Origin: Argyresthia goedartella
Taxonomy: Eukaryota > Arthropoda > Insecta > Lepidoptera > Argyresthiidae
Direction: 5' to 3'
Assembly: GCA_949825045.1 (NCBI GenBank)
Contig: OX463815.1
Location: 33,657,356-33,721,355, forward strand
Length of the DNA stretch: 64,000 nucleotides
Shown: piece by piece, positions 54,748 through 64,000 of the stretch
How positions within the stretch are numbered: the stretch's first letter is position 1
Layout: each line of letters opens with the position of its first letter
Notes under the pieces: model-generated
The model's input: the letters and a program-made list of their open reading frames with translations, nothing else
What the model was told of the DNA's origin: nothing
The model's database searches: none
Position numbers and translations under genes: made by a program

Positions 54748-55146
54748 TTTTAGGGTACCGTACCCGAAGGGTTCCAAACGGGACCCTATTACTAAGACTT
54801 CGCTGTCCGTCCGTCCGTCCGTCTGTCACCAGGCTGTATCTCAAGAACTTAGCTAGCTAGAGAGTTGAAATTTTCACAGATTATGTATTTCTGTTGCCGC
54901 TATAACAACAAATACTAAAAAACAGGATAAAAGAAATATTTAAGGGGGCTCCCATACAACAATTATTTCAATACCACATACAAACTTATGGATGCACCTG
55001 GTTACGTACATGGAGTGTGAAAGTAACCGCACCAATAACTTTGTAAACAATATTTTGCTGTGTAAAATCCAAACTATTCACTCCACACCATCGCTTCCAT
55101 TGAACCCTTCGTGCGCGATTTAGACTCGCACTTGATCGGTTTTTTA
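54748..55146 (+). repeat. CCGT-type dispersed element
   Basis: TTTTTAGGGTACCGTACCCG to GACTCGCACTTGATCGGTTT; close to 33625-34032. Confidence 0.82.
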
Positions 55147-55149
55147 TAT

Positions 55150-56090
55150 TCCTATGCAAGGGTACAGTTGTCGGAAAAGTGCTACGATTTGGAAAAAAAA
55201 CTTTTTATCAATATCACGTATTCATTTTACTATGGCAGTCTTGATATTTTTTATACTCTTGTTGTTTATCAAACCTTGTGAAATTCGTATGTCCTAACAA
55301 AAGAGTCATAGAATATTACCGCCTATTTGATAAAAAACATACCCATACGTGACTTCATTAATTAAAGAGTTCCCTTATTTCTCCATGATCCCTTCACCAG
55401 ATCCTAACCGACGATGATATATTGTTGAGAAGCTCTCCTGGTACCTACGTCACCATCACTTCCATTTCACCATTATGCATTATGACGAGCATACGTTACT
55501 GACAAACTTTAATAAAGTTACCATATCGCAACCTGTAGGCTAGTTCAGCAGTTTCGGCGGCCACCTTCGTCAATAGTTTCACTTTACAAAATGATGCTCG
55601 CGAGAGTAAATGCATGAGTGACTATGAAAATTACAAAAATCGCAATAGGTCTGCATGTAATAGTTGAAGAGTTCCCTAGATTTCTCCAGGATCCCATCAT
55701 CAGATCCTGACCTGATGAAAATGGGACCAACCGGAAGGTAAAACCTTTGAAACAAAAAAACTATTTTCCAAATCGGTAGATATGTCTTGGAGAAATCGAT
55801 GAACAAACATAAAAATATATATAGATCCCGATGAATTGTACACCTCATCCTTTTGTAGAGTCGGTAAAAAAGAGGGTTGCCAGCTTTGCAATGCCAGAAT
55901 ATATGAGGTTGAAGTCTTTATTATATAATCATACTAACAATAATTTAAAAGTTCCTAAAACAATATTTTTAAACAGCTTTGATGCTGTTATTCCAGAATA
56001 ATTTCAAGGTTTCGTATAAGTGGACTACTGCGAATATGGAAATCGGTTTTTTTTTTGCATCTACATGACCCAATGAGCAAATAAAACACA
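55150..56090. other. AT-rich, nothing recognised
   Basis: Two related phrases (CCATGATCCCTTCACCAGATCCTAACC and CCAGGATCCCATCATCAGATCCTGACC) about 300 bp apart hint at a diverged direct repeat. No coding signal. Confidence 0.4.
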
Positions 56091-56097
56091 ACAAACA

Positions 56098-56400
56098 TTG
56101 TTTTGTCGACAGTACATTCAATTGTTGAGACCTCTCATACAGTATTCAAGGTGTTATTGGGATCTGCGAAAACTCAACCATGTGCTGTACGTTCTCTTGG
56201 TGAACAAAGAAGCCAGCTCATACGAAATTATGTTTCAAAAAATAAAATTAACTTTTCCAGAATCGAAACCAGTGAAATTCTCATTTGATTTTGAAACTGA
56301 AGCAATGAAGGCAGCAAAATTCGTATTTGTTGCTGTTACGTACACTTTCAGAGGTGCGTTTTCAAAAAAGCAAAATCATTATTTTACTTCAGAATTGTGA
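56098..56400 (+). pseudogene. MULE-type transposase fragment
   Basis: From about 56170 the frame reads HVLYVLLVNKEASSYEIMFQ, then KIKLTFPESKPVKFSFDFET and EAMKAAKFVFVAVTYTFRGA, FSKKQNHYF. This follows the central DDE part of Mutator-like transposases: the YALL-NK-Y--F block, the DFE box with the second acid, the FP-A--- segment and a degraded C-H pair (GC-FH there, GAFSKKQ here). N- and C-terminal parts are missing. Confidence 0.6.
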
Positions 56401-56624
56401 TTATAACTAGGTTAGATATACGAATGTTTCCTTTAACCAGCGTATAATATAATATATGTTGTTTGTTAATGTTAAATATATCTTATAGATTAAAAAAAAC
56501 ATGAATAGTACTTAACTACCCATTGTTAATTTTATACCACTGAATAAAAACAAATAACAAATCATCAATCTCTTTATTTACCATCTATTCATCAGTACTC
56601 TTGCGCATTCTAGCTACACATATA

Positions 56625-56880
56625 TAATAATAATAATAATACCTTGGACACCTTTCACACACATTGATCTAGCCCCAAACTAGGACTCCCTGTATCTTGG
56701 GTACTAGACAACGATATATATACTTATATAGAGAAATATTATACTCAGAAAGATAAACAACCATGACTAGGGTACAAACATCCGTTCTCATCAAACAAAC
56801 ATTTGTCCCCACCGGGACTCGAACCCGGGACCCTTGGTTTCGTAGGCAGCGTCACTGCCGACTCGGCCATTCGGGTCGTC
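56625..56880 (-). repeat. SINE family 2, full copy (inverted)
   Basis: ATAATAATAATAATACCTTG to CGACTCGGCCATTCGGGTCG. Confidence 0.88.
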
Positions 56881-56894
56881 ATAGATAGATATAT

Positions 56895-57138
56895 AAGTGC
56901 CGGGCGAGTTCGGACTGTGGATGAGTTTGGAGGAAGCCGGGAACCGTATCGCCACCTCGACGATCGTCACTTTAGGTCTCTTCAGACGTCACGTCTCCGC
57001 CATTATAAAGTTGCGGCTTTTGCCATTAGGCTAACGTCTTTGAGAGATGGCCGGCCGAGCACTAAAAGGGTTTTAGCAACACCCAACGTGTTATATGAGA
57101 CGGACTATTTGAGTAAAGTTGTTCACGAAAAGTGGTGA
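56895..57138 (+). other. Unidentified open stretch after SINE
   Basis: The frame reads GRVRTVDEFGGSREPYRHLD, DRHFRSLQTSRLRHYKVAAF and TKRVLATPNVLYETDYLSKV, ending at a stop at 57138. It looks more protein-like than chance but I know no match; its start is inside the SINE, so it has no own ATG. Confidence 0.3.
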
Positions 57139-57169
57139 GCGATTGCATTAGTTGTGTATGATGTAAGTT

Positions 57170-58330
57170 TTCAGGGTTCCGTTCCCGAAGGGTGCTGTTT
57201 TAATACTAATACTATGCTTCCGCTGTCCATCTGTCTGTCCATATGTCAGTCAGTCTGTAAGTCTGTCTGTCAGCGGGCAGTATCGCAAAAACCCTAGCAG
57301 AGTTGAAATTTTCACACGATTTTGAATTTGTATTTGTGTTGCCTCTACAGCAAGATATTGTGAAACAGACGTGTTTAAAAAAATACAGGGGTCGCGATAA
57401 CTTACAACACCCGTATAAGGGATGTATTTTTTTTAGGGTTCCATACCTTAAAAGGAAAATGGGAACCCTTATAGGATAACTACGTCGTCCGTATGCCTGT
57501 CCGTCTGTCCGTTTGTCAAGAAACTTTTTATCAGGAACGCTTAAAGGTAAAGTTGTGAAAAAATAAATATATAGGTCAACGCAAAGGGTACCTTATCTTT
57601 TGATTGATTTGATATATATAAGTCAAAATTTTACTGAAATTGCTTGATATTCGTAAGGGAATCAGATCCTATGCGGTACTTTTCGTTGACCTAGACTCAT
57701 AAAATTTTTCAAAAAGCATGTTTTTATAACACAAGTGAAGGAACAAATTCTAAAACCGTAATTTTGTACTTCCTTGCCAAAAATAATGTGATTTGGGCGG
57801 AAACTCAAAACCTAAAACTCATTTATTGCAAGTAGGCAAACATAATGCACTCAAACACTTAAGTAATATACGTGGAGAAAAAAAATATGATTGACTAAGC
57901 TATAAACTACTGATTATGGTTTGAGTTTGAAAAACAGACAGACGGACAGACGGAGTAAAAGTAAAAAGTAAAAATACGTTTATTTAAAAAAAAACAAGTC
58001 CTTAGTCTTTCCCTGTCTCCCAAATTAGGGTAACCTGTGTCTTGGACAGCAGAGTATTTGTAAAAGGGCCCCGTTTTTACCCTTTGGGTACGGAACCCTG
58101 AAAACAATATAATCTAATGCCAATATCATAACATCGTATCTATAAGTGCCAATAAGATGTCTAAAAATAACAATTTTACAAAAGAAATAAATAAGAAAAA
58201 ACAAAAGCTTCAATTAACATGCTGAACCTCGGTGGACGAGCCCAACTCGCACCTGGCCGGTTTTTTTTTAATGTACGATGAAGCGGAACCCGTCGTCTGG
58301 GAGTGCGACTCGCACTTGACATATTTTTAA
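57170..58330. repeat. Several CCGT-type element pieces
   Basis: Heads at 57175 (AGGGTTCCGTTCCCGAAGGG) and 57434 (TTTTAGGGTTCCATACCTTA); an inverted copy in pieces from 57925 to 58325 with GACAGACGGACAGACGGAG and GGTACGGAACCCTGAAAAC. Confidence 0.65.
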
Positions 58331-58950
58331 TGTTTAGAACACTTATGTTATTGACGTATTATCAGTCATGGTATCGTACTTTGAGGTATGTGAGCAGACA
58401 TTTTGATGTTCGGATATATGTCTAGTAGATAAGGTATGGAGGAACAAATGATCGTTTACATTCTTGGCAGCCAAAATAGAAGCGTTCCCAACAAATATAA
58501 AACTAGCAATATCTATGACAGAGCTCTGGAAAAGGCAAACTAGTAGATTTTCAGCTTGAATCAGATGCCAGCTACTGAAAACTGAAAATCAAGACACACG
58601 GCAGTGTATTAAGCCAAGTTGTTACATACGCCGTGGTTCACACGCTTTGACGCAATTGAATATCATGATTATCTTCAGAACTTGGCACCCGTTTAGATCT
58701 CTATTCATATGTCGGTGAGGACTCCCGAAGTTAACTCCTATTTTTACAGTCATGACACTGTTTTGTTGAGATCGTGCTTACCAAACCTACTATTCAGCGG
58801 AAGACGTGGGTGTTTGAGTTATGAGTCTAGAGGCGATATGACGTCACCGGACGCCGATAACTCATGTAGTGATACGGTAGGTAGGCGGTGACAGTTGCTG
58901 ACGTTACGTCATTCGATTTTCATACATTGAGCCTCCTATTCCCAACTCAA
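58331..58950. other. Unclassified
   Basis: A 60-codon open stretch at 58709-58891 looks like chance. Nothing else seen. Confidence 0.35.
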
Positions 58951-58956
58951 ATTGAC

Positions 58957-59113
58957 TATACTGAGATTTTAATTTGAGGCCAGAAATGTAAACAAACAAC
59001 TGTCATTTTCTAGAACAAAACCGTTGACTTTGACTTTCACATTATACTTTTTGTACTAGAAAATGACAGTTGTTTGTTTACATTTCTGGCCTCAAATTAA
59101 AAATCCTAGTATA
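58957..59113. mobile_element. Fold-back element with ~57-bp arms
   Basis: Arm TATACTGAGATTTTAATTTG...TGTCATTTTCTAG (58957-59013) pairs with CTAGAAAATGACAGTTGTTT...AGTATA (59056-59113); almost perfect, ~42-base loop. Confidence 0.88.
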
Positions 59114-59192
59114 GCAATGTGTAAGAAACCGTCACAGTACTTCCACCTAGAGGGCGCTCAATGTTTATGACAAAACGAGTTTCATTCATCTT

Positions 59193-59405
59193 GGAGACCT
59201 CTGTGGCGCAGCGGTTGTGGCTCTGCCTACTATGCAAGAGGTCCCGGGTTCGTCCCCGGCTGGGGGTGATAAGAAACTCTTAGGTCTTGGATTTTAATAT
59301 GTGTGACGTCGCTGTTACTGGTCCCCACGACACAGGGTATCCTAGGGTGGGGCCAGAAGCAATGTATGTGCTTGTATGTAAATGTTCATGTTTATGTTTA
59401 TCTGA
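59193..59405 (+). repeat. SINE family 1, full copy
   Basis: GAGACCTCTGTGGCGCAGCG head with GGTTCGTCCCC box B. Confidence 0.86.
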
Positions 59406-59429
59406 GGCGACATATTTTCATAAACACGA

Positions 59430-59595
59430 ACAGAAACAGAAACCAGTTCATTGCACCCTATATATTATCATATATTATGTACTAATAATTAGGCACCTAC
59501 TTAATGTTTTATTATGCTTGCTTGATTATGTTATGACGTTCATAAAGTCTCAATTTTTGTGCTATTATGAATAAAAAGCTTTGAACTGAACCGAA
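59430..59595 (+). repeat. LINE 3' UTR (same family as 26440-26760)
   Basis: ACCAGTTCATTGCACCCTAT ... TGCTATTATGAATAAAAAGC followed by (GAACT)-like repeats. Confidence 0.78.
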
Positions 59596-59599
59596 CTGA

Positions 59600-60690
59600 A
59601 CAGAGTAAGTAAAGCAAGTTTAAGCAAAGAGAAATTAATTGTCAACATCAAGATATCCATAAAAGCCTCAGATGAAAAAAACTCTTTGTTGCTGTTGACA
59701 ATTTTTAACAAGATTCAAACCTCAGATAAATTGTATTTATGTTACAAACGTACTGTTCCCTCTACCAAAAAGTTTTGCGTAATCATCCCCATTAACTCGT
59801 TAACCTCGAGTTGTTCCATATTAGTTGACTGTAATCCAAAAAAAAAACTGTCACATCAACGCTTATAGCCTGGCGTCTATCTAAGTAACGTACAGAAGTA
59901 ACGTGACAAGTGACCTGACAAATAACATTCCGTCTCGGGTGGGCAAAGGACAACTGGCCTTCACCTGTCACATCAAATGTCACGTTACCTTAAGTCGGCG
60001 CCCGGCCTATGGCATTATTTTCCTTTTCCACAACTTTCGGTTTCGTGTTAGCAAATAACGGAGCTGTAATCAGACAGAACGTTCGAGAATTAAATAGGAA
60101 GTACGCGTCATCGTCAGATTGTCCACGCCCAACACGAGATTACTGGGAGCTAACGATGTGAAACCCCTTTGTGCGGGTAAAAGGTCGGCGAAATCAGCCA
60201 CCAGCCCACAGAGCGACTAACAGAACCGCTTTACACCCTTCAGGGTTCTAAGATCTTACCTTATCTACCGCGAAACATAGGCTTTTTCCATAAAGGCAGT
60301 CTCGCCTAACAGTCTCTTTAAACTTGACTATTAATATATTGAAGTTGTTCCTTGTCCGTAATTATCGGTAGTTAATAAAATCAAGTTCTATATAGACTGT
60401 CACTCAATAATGGTCGTGTTTATTGTTTGTTTAATGGTCCTCTATCGATGTATGTAACTTTCAGAGTACGCCACCAACTTGAAGAAATTTTCAAAAGGTC
60501 AAGTAGTGACGCCTGTAAAACACACCAGTCAAAATTTGTGAAAAATGTCAAAAAAATACGCGTGCAGCAGCGTACACGTGTTAGCAGGTTAAAACAGGAA
60601 CCGCACACCTATTAACCAAGAAATAAATAATAATTGGCTGTATGATCGGATTACTTTGGCCTATTCAGAGGGGTGAAGATTTTTTTTAAA
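59600..60690. other. Unclassified
   Basis: Open stretch at 60463-60615 preceded by a good acceptor-like TGTATGTAACTTTCAG encodes VRHQLEEIFKRSSSDACKTH then QSKFVKNVKKIRV; no partner exon found, so not called as a gene. Confidence 0.3.
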
Positions 60691-60694
60691 ACGG

Positions 60695-61100
60695 CCAAGT
60701 GCGATTTAGTCCCGGGCGCGAAAGGTTCCGTACTATTATCTATAAAAACAGCAACAAAAACACGTTGGTTGTGTGGGAGCCCCTTTATTTTATTTATTTT
60801 ATTTCAATTTAATTATTTATTTTGAAGTGCCTGTTGCCGCTATTAATATCGAGCCAAAACGAGCAAAAAAATCACGTTTGTTGTAAGGGAGGCCCCTTAA
60901 ATATTTTTACTTAATTATTTTATTCTATTTTTTAGTATTTGTTGTTATAGCGGCAACAGAAATACATCATCTGTGAAAATTTCAACTGTCTTACTATCAC
61001 GATTAATGAGATGCAGCCTGGTGACAGACGGACGGACGGACAGCGGAGTCTTAGTAATAGGGTCCCGTTTTACCCTTTGGGTATGGAACCCTTAAAACAT
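60695..61100 (-). repeat. CCGT-type dispersed element (inverted)
   Basis: ACGGCCAAGTGCGATTTAGT to GGTATGGAACCCTTAAAACA, with an internal partial duplication of TGTTGCCGCTAT/CCCCTTTA. Confidence 0.75.
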
Positions 61101-61382
61101 AAAATGGCGGTGGTTTTGTTACAAAAACAAAACTGCTCAAATTAGTTAAAATATAATAATTTTATTGATTTATTCATTTGTTTTCTTCTGACTAAATGAA
61201 TCGTCTCGGTGAGTTGTTGATGGATTAGTGTGGGTATCGAGCTGATCTGATGATGGGTCCTGAAGATGGATAGTGGAACTCTTCTAAGGCCACTATAATA
61301 CCTCGAGTTTGGAATCGTTTAAATTGTTTTAACGTGACAAATACATGCGTTTTTTTTTGTTTTAATCAAGTTAAACTAGCTA

Positions 61383-61465
61383 ATTGTTAGAGATAAGCTG
61401 GCCTTTGCATGCCTTTTCTTTTAATGTAACTTGTAAAATATTTGTGAGCAATAAAGAATTACGAA
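61383..61465 (+). repeat. LINE L8-family 3' tail
   Basis: TTAGAGATAAGCTGGCCTTT ... GAGCAATAAAGAATTACGAA. Confidence 0.72.
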
Positions 61466-61547
61466 TTATAATCTGCCGTTAAAAAGCGTTTTATCAATCA
61501 ATGAGCTTTAAAAAGGCTTCAACTGGTCCTCCGTTACATATGGGCCC

Positions 61548-61660
61548 CGTTTTCCAATGGGTTTCACGCTTGCTTCTGAGACAGGAGATGCAGATTCGAT
61601 TCCTGACCATGTACCAATGAGATAATTAATTTATCTCAAGTACATTATCGGACGTTCTAA
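61548..61660 (+). repeat. SINE family 3, cut by a SINE family 2 insertion
   Basis: GTTTCACGCTTGCTTCTGAG and GCAGATTCGATTCCTGACCA, truncated after GTACATTATCGGACGTT. Confidence 0.75.
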
Positions 61661-61905
61661 GACAACCCGAATGGCCGAGTCGGCAGTGACCCTGCCTACG
61701 AAGCCAAGGGTCCCGGGTTTGAGTCCCGGTGGGGGCAATTATTTGTTTGATGAGAACGGATGTTTGCACCCGAGTTCATGGTTGTTTATCTATCTAAGTA
61801 TACTATGTATGTGTATCGTTGTCTAGTACCCAAGATACAGGGAATCCTAGTTTGGGGCTAGATCAATGTGTGAAAATAGTGTCCAAGGTATTATTATTAT
61901 TATTC
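61661..61905 (+). repeat. SINE family 2, full copy
   Basis: ACAACCCGAATGGCCGAGTC to GTATTATTATTATTATT. Confidence 0.87.
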
Positions 61906-62080
61906 TAACGGTGATGGTAAACATCGTGAGGAACAATTCATTACTCCATAGCTGCGGCGATAAGCTAGACGCAAAATGAAGTATTGAATAACTGGCTGAA
62001 TGTGGGCACAATCGTACCTCTGCCACCCCGTATGGGAAAAGACGTGACGCTATGTCATGTCATGTCATGTCATGTCAAAA
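61906..62080 (+). repeat. SINE 3' end with (TCATG)n
   Basis: CTAACGGTGATGGTAAACAT and GGGCACAATCGTACCTCTGC to GACGTGACGCTATG, followed by TCATG repeats. Likely the rest of the family-3-type SINE cut at 61660. Confidence 0.68.
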
Positions 62081-63075
62081 AATCTTCAAAAAAAACTTAA
62101 AAAAATAAAGGTGTTAATTTACGTGTCAGGCCTCTGCGCCACCCCAATTGGAAAACAGTGCGATATTCTGATATTATATATTGATATGCAATTAAGTAAA
62201 GAGATTCGCTATTCACTTCTAATAGTGCATAGGTATGCACGCATATTATTGCCTGAAGTTTGTGGTTCTTTTTATCTTCCGCCATAGATAACAAATTATC
62301 TGAGCACGAGTGATTCGATTACGTGTACTTTGCTGCACGAGTTTTATTTGTTGTTTTGTGTTTAAGCACAGGTACAAAAAAAGGGATTGTAGCTGGCAAT
62401 ACAGTGTTGGCACGATAACCTAGCTGACTCCCGCATCCCTGTCTATTTGTCAGTCAAGGACTTAGGAATCCAGATTACTATGTAAGCTACATTTCATTCA
62501 AAATTTCAAATGAAATCCAATGTGTCTCGATGTTTTTTTTCTTCATTAAAACCGATATACAATTGGCCATGTAAAAAAAATCGAGGGATTCACGACAATT
62601 TGCGAGGTTTGCCGAATCGTTCACTGATTTTAATGTATTGTAATAGGTATTATAAACCGGTGTAGTCCCCGGTGTAACCAACACATGAGCCGATTTTTCA
62701 CCCTCAATTTGGTTCGGTTGAAGTCCTAGTGGAATTGTTACTGAGTTTGAGAGTGGTACTTCTGCTACGTAATCTGTGAGCAGACGGCAAAACAAAACCC
62801 TTCATTACTTGCATATGCTCAGGGTGAAAATGTATATAGGTAATATGAAGCAGCCGATCTAATTTGAAATCTAAGTCTTAGGGCCAGCTGCTCAAATTAA
62901 GTGCCGCTTAAATGATAAAGGGCCTAGGACAAAGGTAAAATCAACTCATTTCTTTTTCATATGTAAGAGAGATGAGTTGGTTTTATATATCCCAATATTG
63001 CCATGCCGAATAGAAGATCTGAAACTAATTATCCAGATGCTGCAAATAACATATGCAGTCAGTGCATTCAGCAAA
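62081..63075. other. Unclassified
   Basis: A 102-codon minus-strand frame (62487-62795) has no recognisable domain and lies in AT-rich DNA; treated as unproven. Confidence 0.35.
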
Positions 63076-63078
63076 TGA

Positions 63079-63312
63079 AAATAGTATGGTATCTCTAAGC
63101 GATATTAATATAGTTTTCATAGTATGGCATCTCTAAGCGATATTAATTTAGTTTCATATTATGGACTCTCTAAGCGATATTAAAATAGTTTTCATTGTAT
63201 AGAATCTCTAAGCGATATTAATATAGTTTTCATAGTATGGAATCTCTAAGCGAAATAAATATAGTTTTCATAGTATGGCATCTCTAAACGATATTAATAT
63301 AGTTTTCATAGC
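63079..63312. repeat. 38-bp tandem array, six copies
   Basis: Consensus CATAGTATGG-ATCTCTAAGC-GATATTAATATAGTTTT. TCTCTAA occurs at 63092, 63130, 63167, 63205, 63243 and 63281: steps of 37-38 bp. Confidence 0.9.
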
Positions 63313-63355
63313 TTTTCAAAGTCTAAAAGTAAAATCATAGATTTTGTTGATATTA

Positions 63356-63585
63356 CACTGACGAGCAATGAAAAAGTTCCAGTGACATAGCACCAAATTA
63401 CTCCTAAACGGGAAAGGCTAGCTTAATGACGCCGTCTGCAATATTGAAGTACATTTAAAAGCGCATCAGAATATTACCAATTAAAAACGTAAATATTGTA
63501 AACGTAATATTGGTTTTATGACTTAAGAGATATTAAGGTGTTTGACAGCATTTTGTGGGTGGAACTTTTTCATTGCTCGTCAGTG
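63356..63585. mobile_element. 230-bp Tc1-type MITE
   Basis: Perfect 25-bp TIRs CACTGACGAGCAATGAAAAA-GTTCC at both ends, TA on both flanks (63354-63355, 63586-63587), no coding region. Confidence 0.9.
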
Positions 63586-63605
63586 TATAAGTAAGATCGC
63601 ACCAA

Positions 63606-63900
63606 TTGGGGAGGCATATGCCCAGCAGTGAACACGAACATGCTAGAGACGAAGAATATAAGTATTTTGTTAGCACAGCCTCAATTGGTACATGGAGAGT
63701 TACACAAAGACCACTTGAAGTGCCTAGACCACGCCTAGAACTATTTAGGAGAAATAGTGTTTATATGGCAGCACAGATATACAATAGTGTTCCCAAAAGT
63801 ATTCAGGCTCTACCAACAAAATCTTTCTCCACAAAAACAACGAAGCATTTTACTCCGTAAATGAATATTTTATGAAATGCAAATAATATTAAACTTAATA
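63606..63900 (+). pseudogene. LINE C-terminal remnant
   Basis: Frame with VTQRPLEVPRPRLELFRRNS, VYMAAQIYNSVPKSIQALPT and KSFSTKTTKHFTP, a common C-terminal pattern of LINE ORF2 products. Ends TAA at 63858-63860, then an AT-rich tail. Confidence 0.6.
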
Positions 63901-64000
63901 AATTATAAATGACATTTTGCAATACAATTTTTCTTAGGTTTTAATTGACATTTAATGTTTTATTGGTTAATTGATTTATATGATTAGTTTTAAGGTTATG

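Noticed and set aside
58709..58891. 60-codon plus-strand frame
   Set aside because: Short, no homology recognised, no supporting context.
62487..62795. 102-codon minus-strand frame as a gene
   Set aside because: No recognisable domain, no splice context, AT-rich background.
63079..63312. CRISPR-like array of 38-bp repeats
   Set aside because: Units are directly adjacent with no spacers, in an insect-type genome.

Overview
The window looks like nuclear DNA of a moth or butterfly. It is AT-rich by eye, has spliced coding exons with GT/AG borders, and is packed with tRNA-headed SINEs, Jockey-, CR1- and RTE-like LINEs, a BEL/Pao element, an intact maT-type (DD37D) mariner, a decayed Tc1-like element and many fold-back or MITE elements. 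I see no operons, rRNA, stand-alone tRNA genes or CRISPR array. The species cannot be named from this.

The main host gene is on the minus strand and is easy to miss, because its coding sequence is cut into small exons. Eleven exons between 20929 and 3806 (20804-20929, 20146-20229, 18854-18952, 10725-10883, 10145-10262, 9293-9422, 8521-8679, 6688-6849, 5792-5925, 4427-4889, 3806-3894) have splice sites whose phases chain without a single break into 574 codons. Two exons make one PDZ domain. The rest is a linker upstream and a long Ser/Gly/Pro/Arg-rich region downstream. The PDZ sequence and layout resemble Syd-1/RhoGAP100F, a presynaptic PDZ-C2-RhoGAP scaffold; the C2 and RhoGAP exons would then lie left of position 1. 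The name is inferred; the exon chain is read from the sequence.

The strongest unusual signal sits in this gene. Three of its exons carry tandem duplications that cross an exon/intron border. Behind the 8521-8679 exon is an array of about eight more 151-bp units, each a copy of the exon end plus its splice donor; several keep an open exon frame and a working-looking donor. The 20804-20929 exon has a 115-bp copy of its 3' half and donor. The acceptor of the 20146-20229 exon lies in an 87-bp direct duplication.

Layout: 1-2526 BEL/Pao retrotransposon (minus), running off the left edge; 3500-20930 host gene with SINEs, MITEs and a nested 2.9-kb inverted-repeat element in its introns; 21794-23108 intact mariner; 23200-31450 LINE remains and MITEs; 31450-44900 SINEs, MITEs and LINE tails, many nested; 45243-47140 a SINE and a decayed RTE LINE; 47140-50190 few recognisable repeats; 50572-54319 fold-back, Tc1-like and MITE elements; 54460-64000 SINEs, a MULE transposase fragment, a 38-bp tandem array, a Tc1-type MITE and a LINE 3' end. 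The region right of 20930 is either the long 5' intron(s) of the host gene or intergenic DNA; I found no convincing further host exon there.
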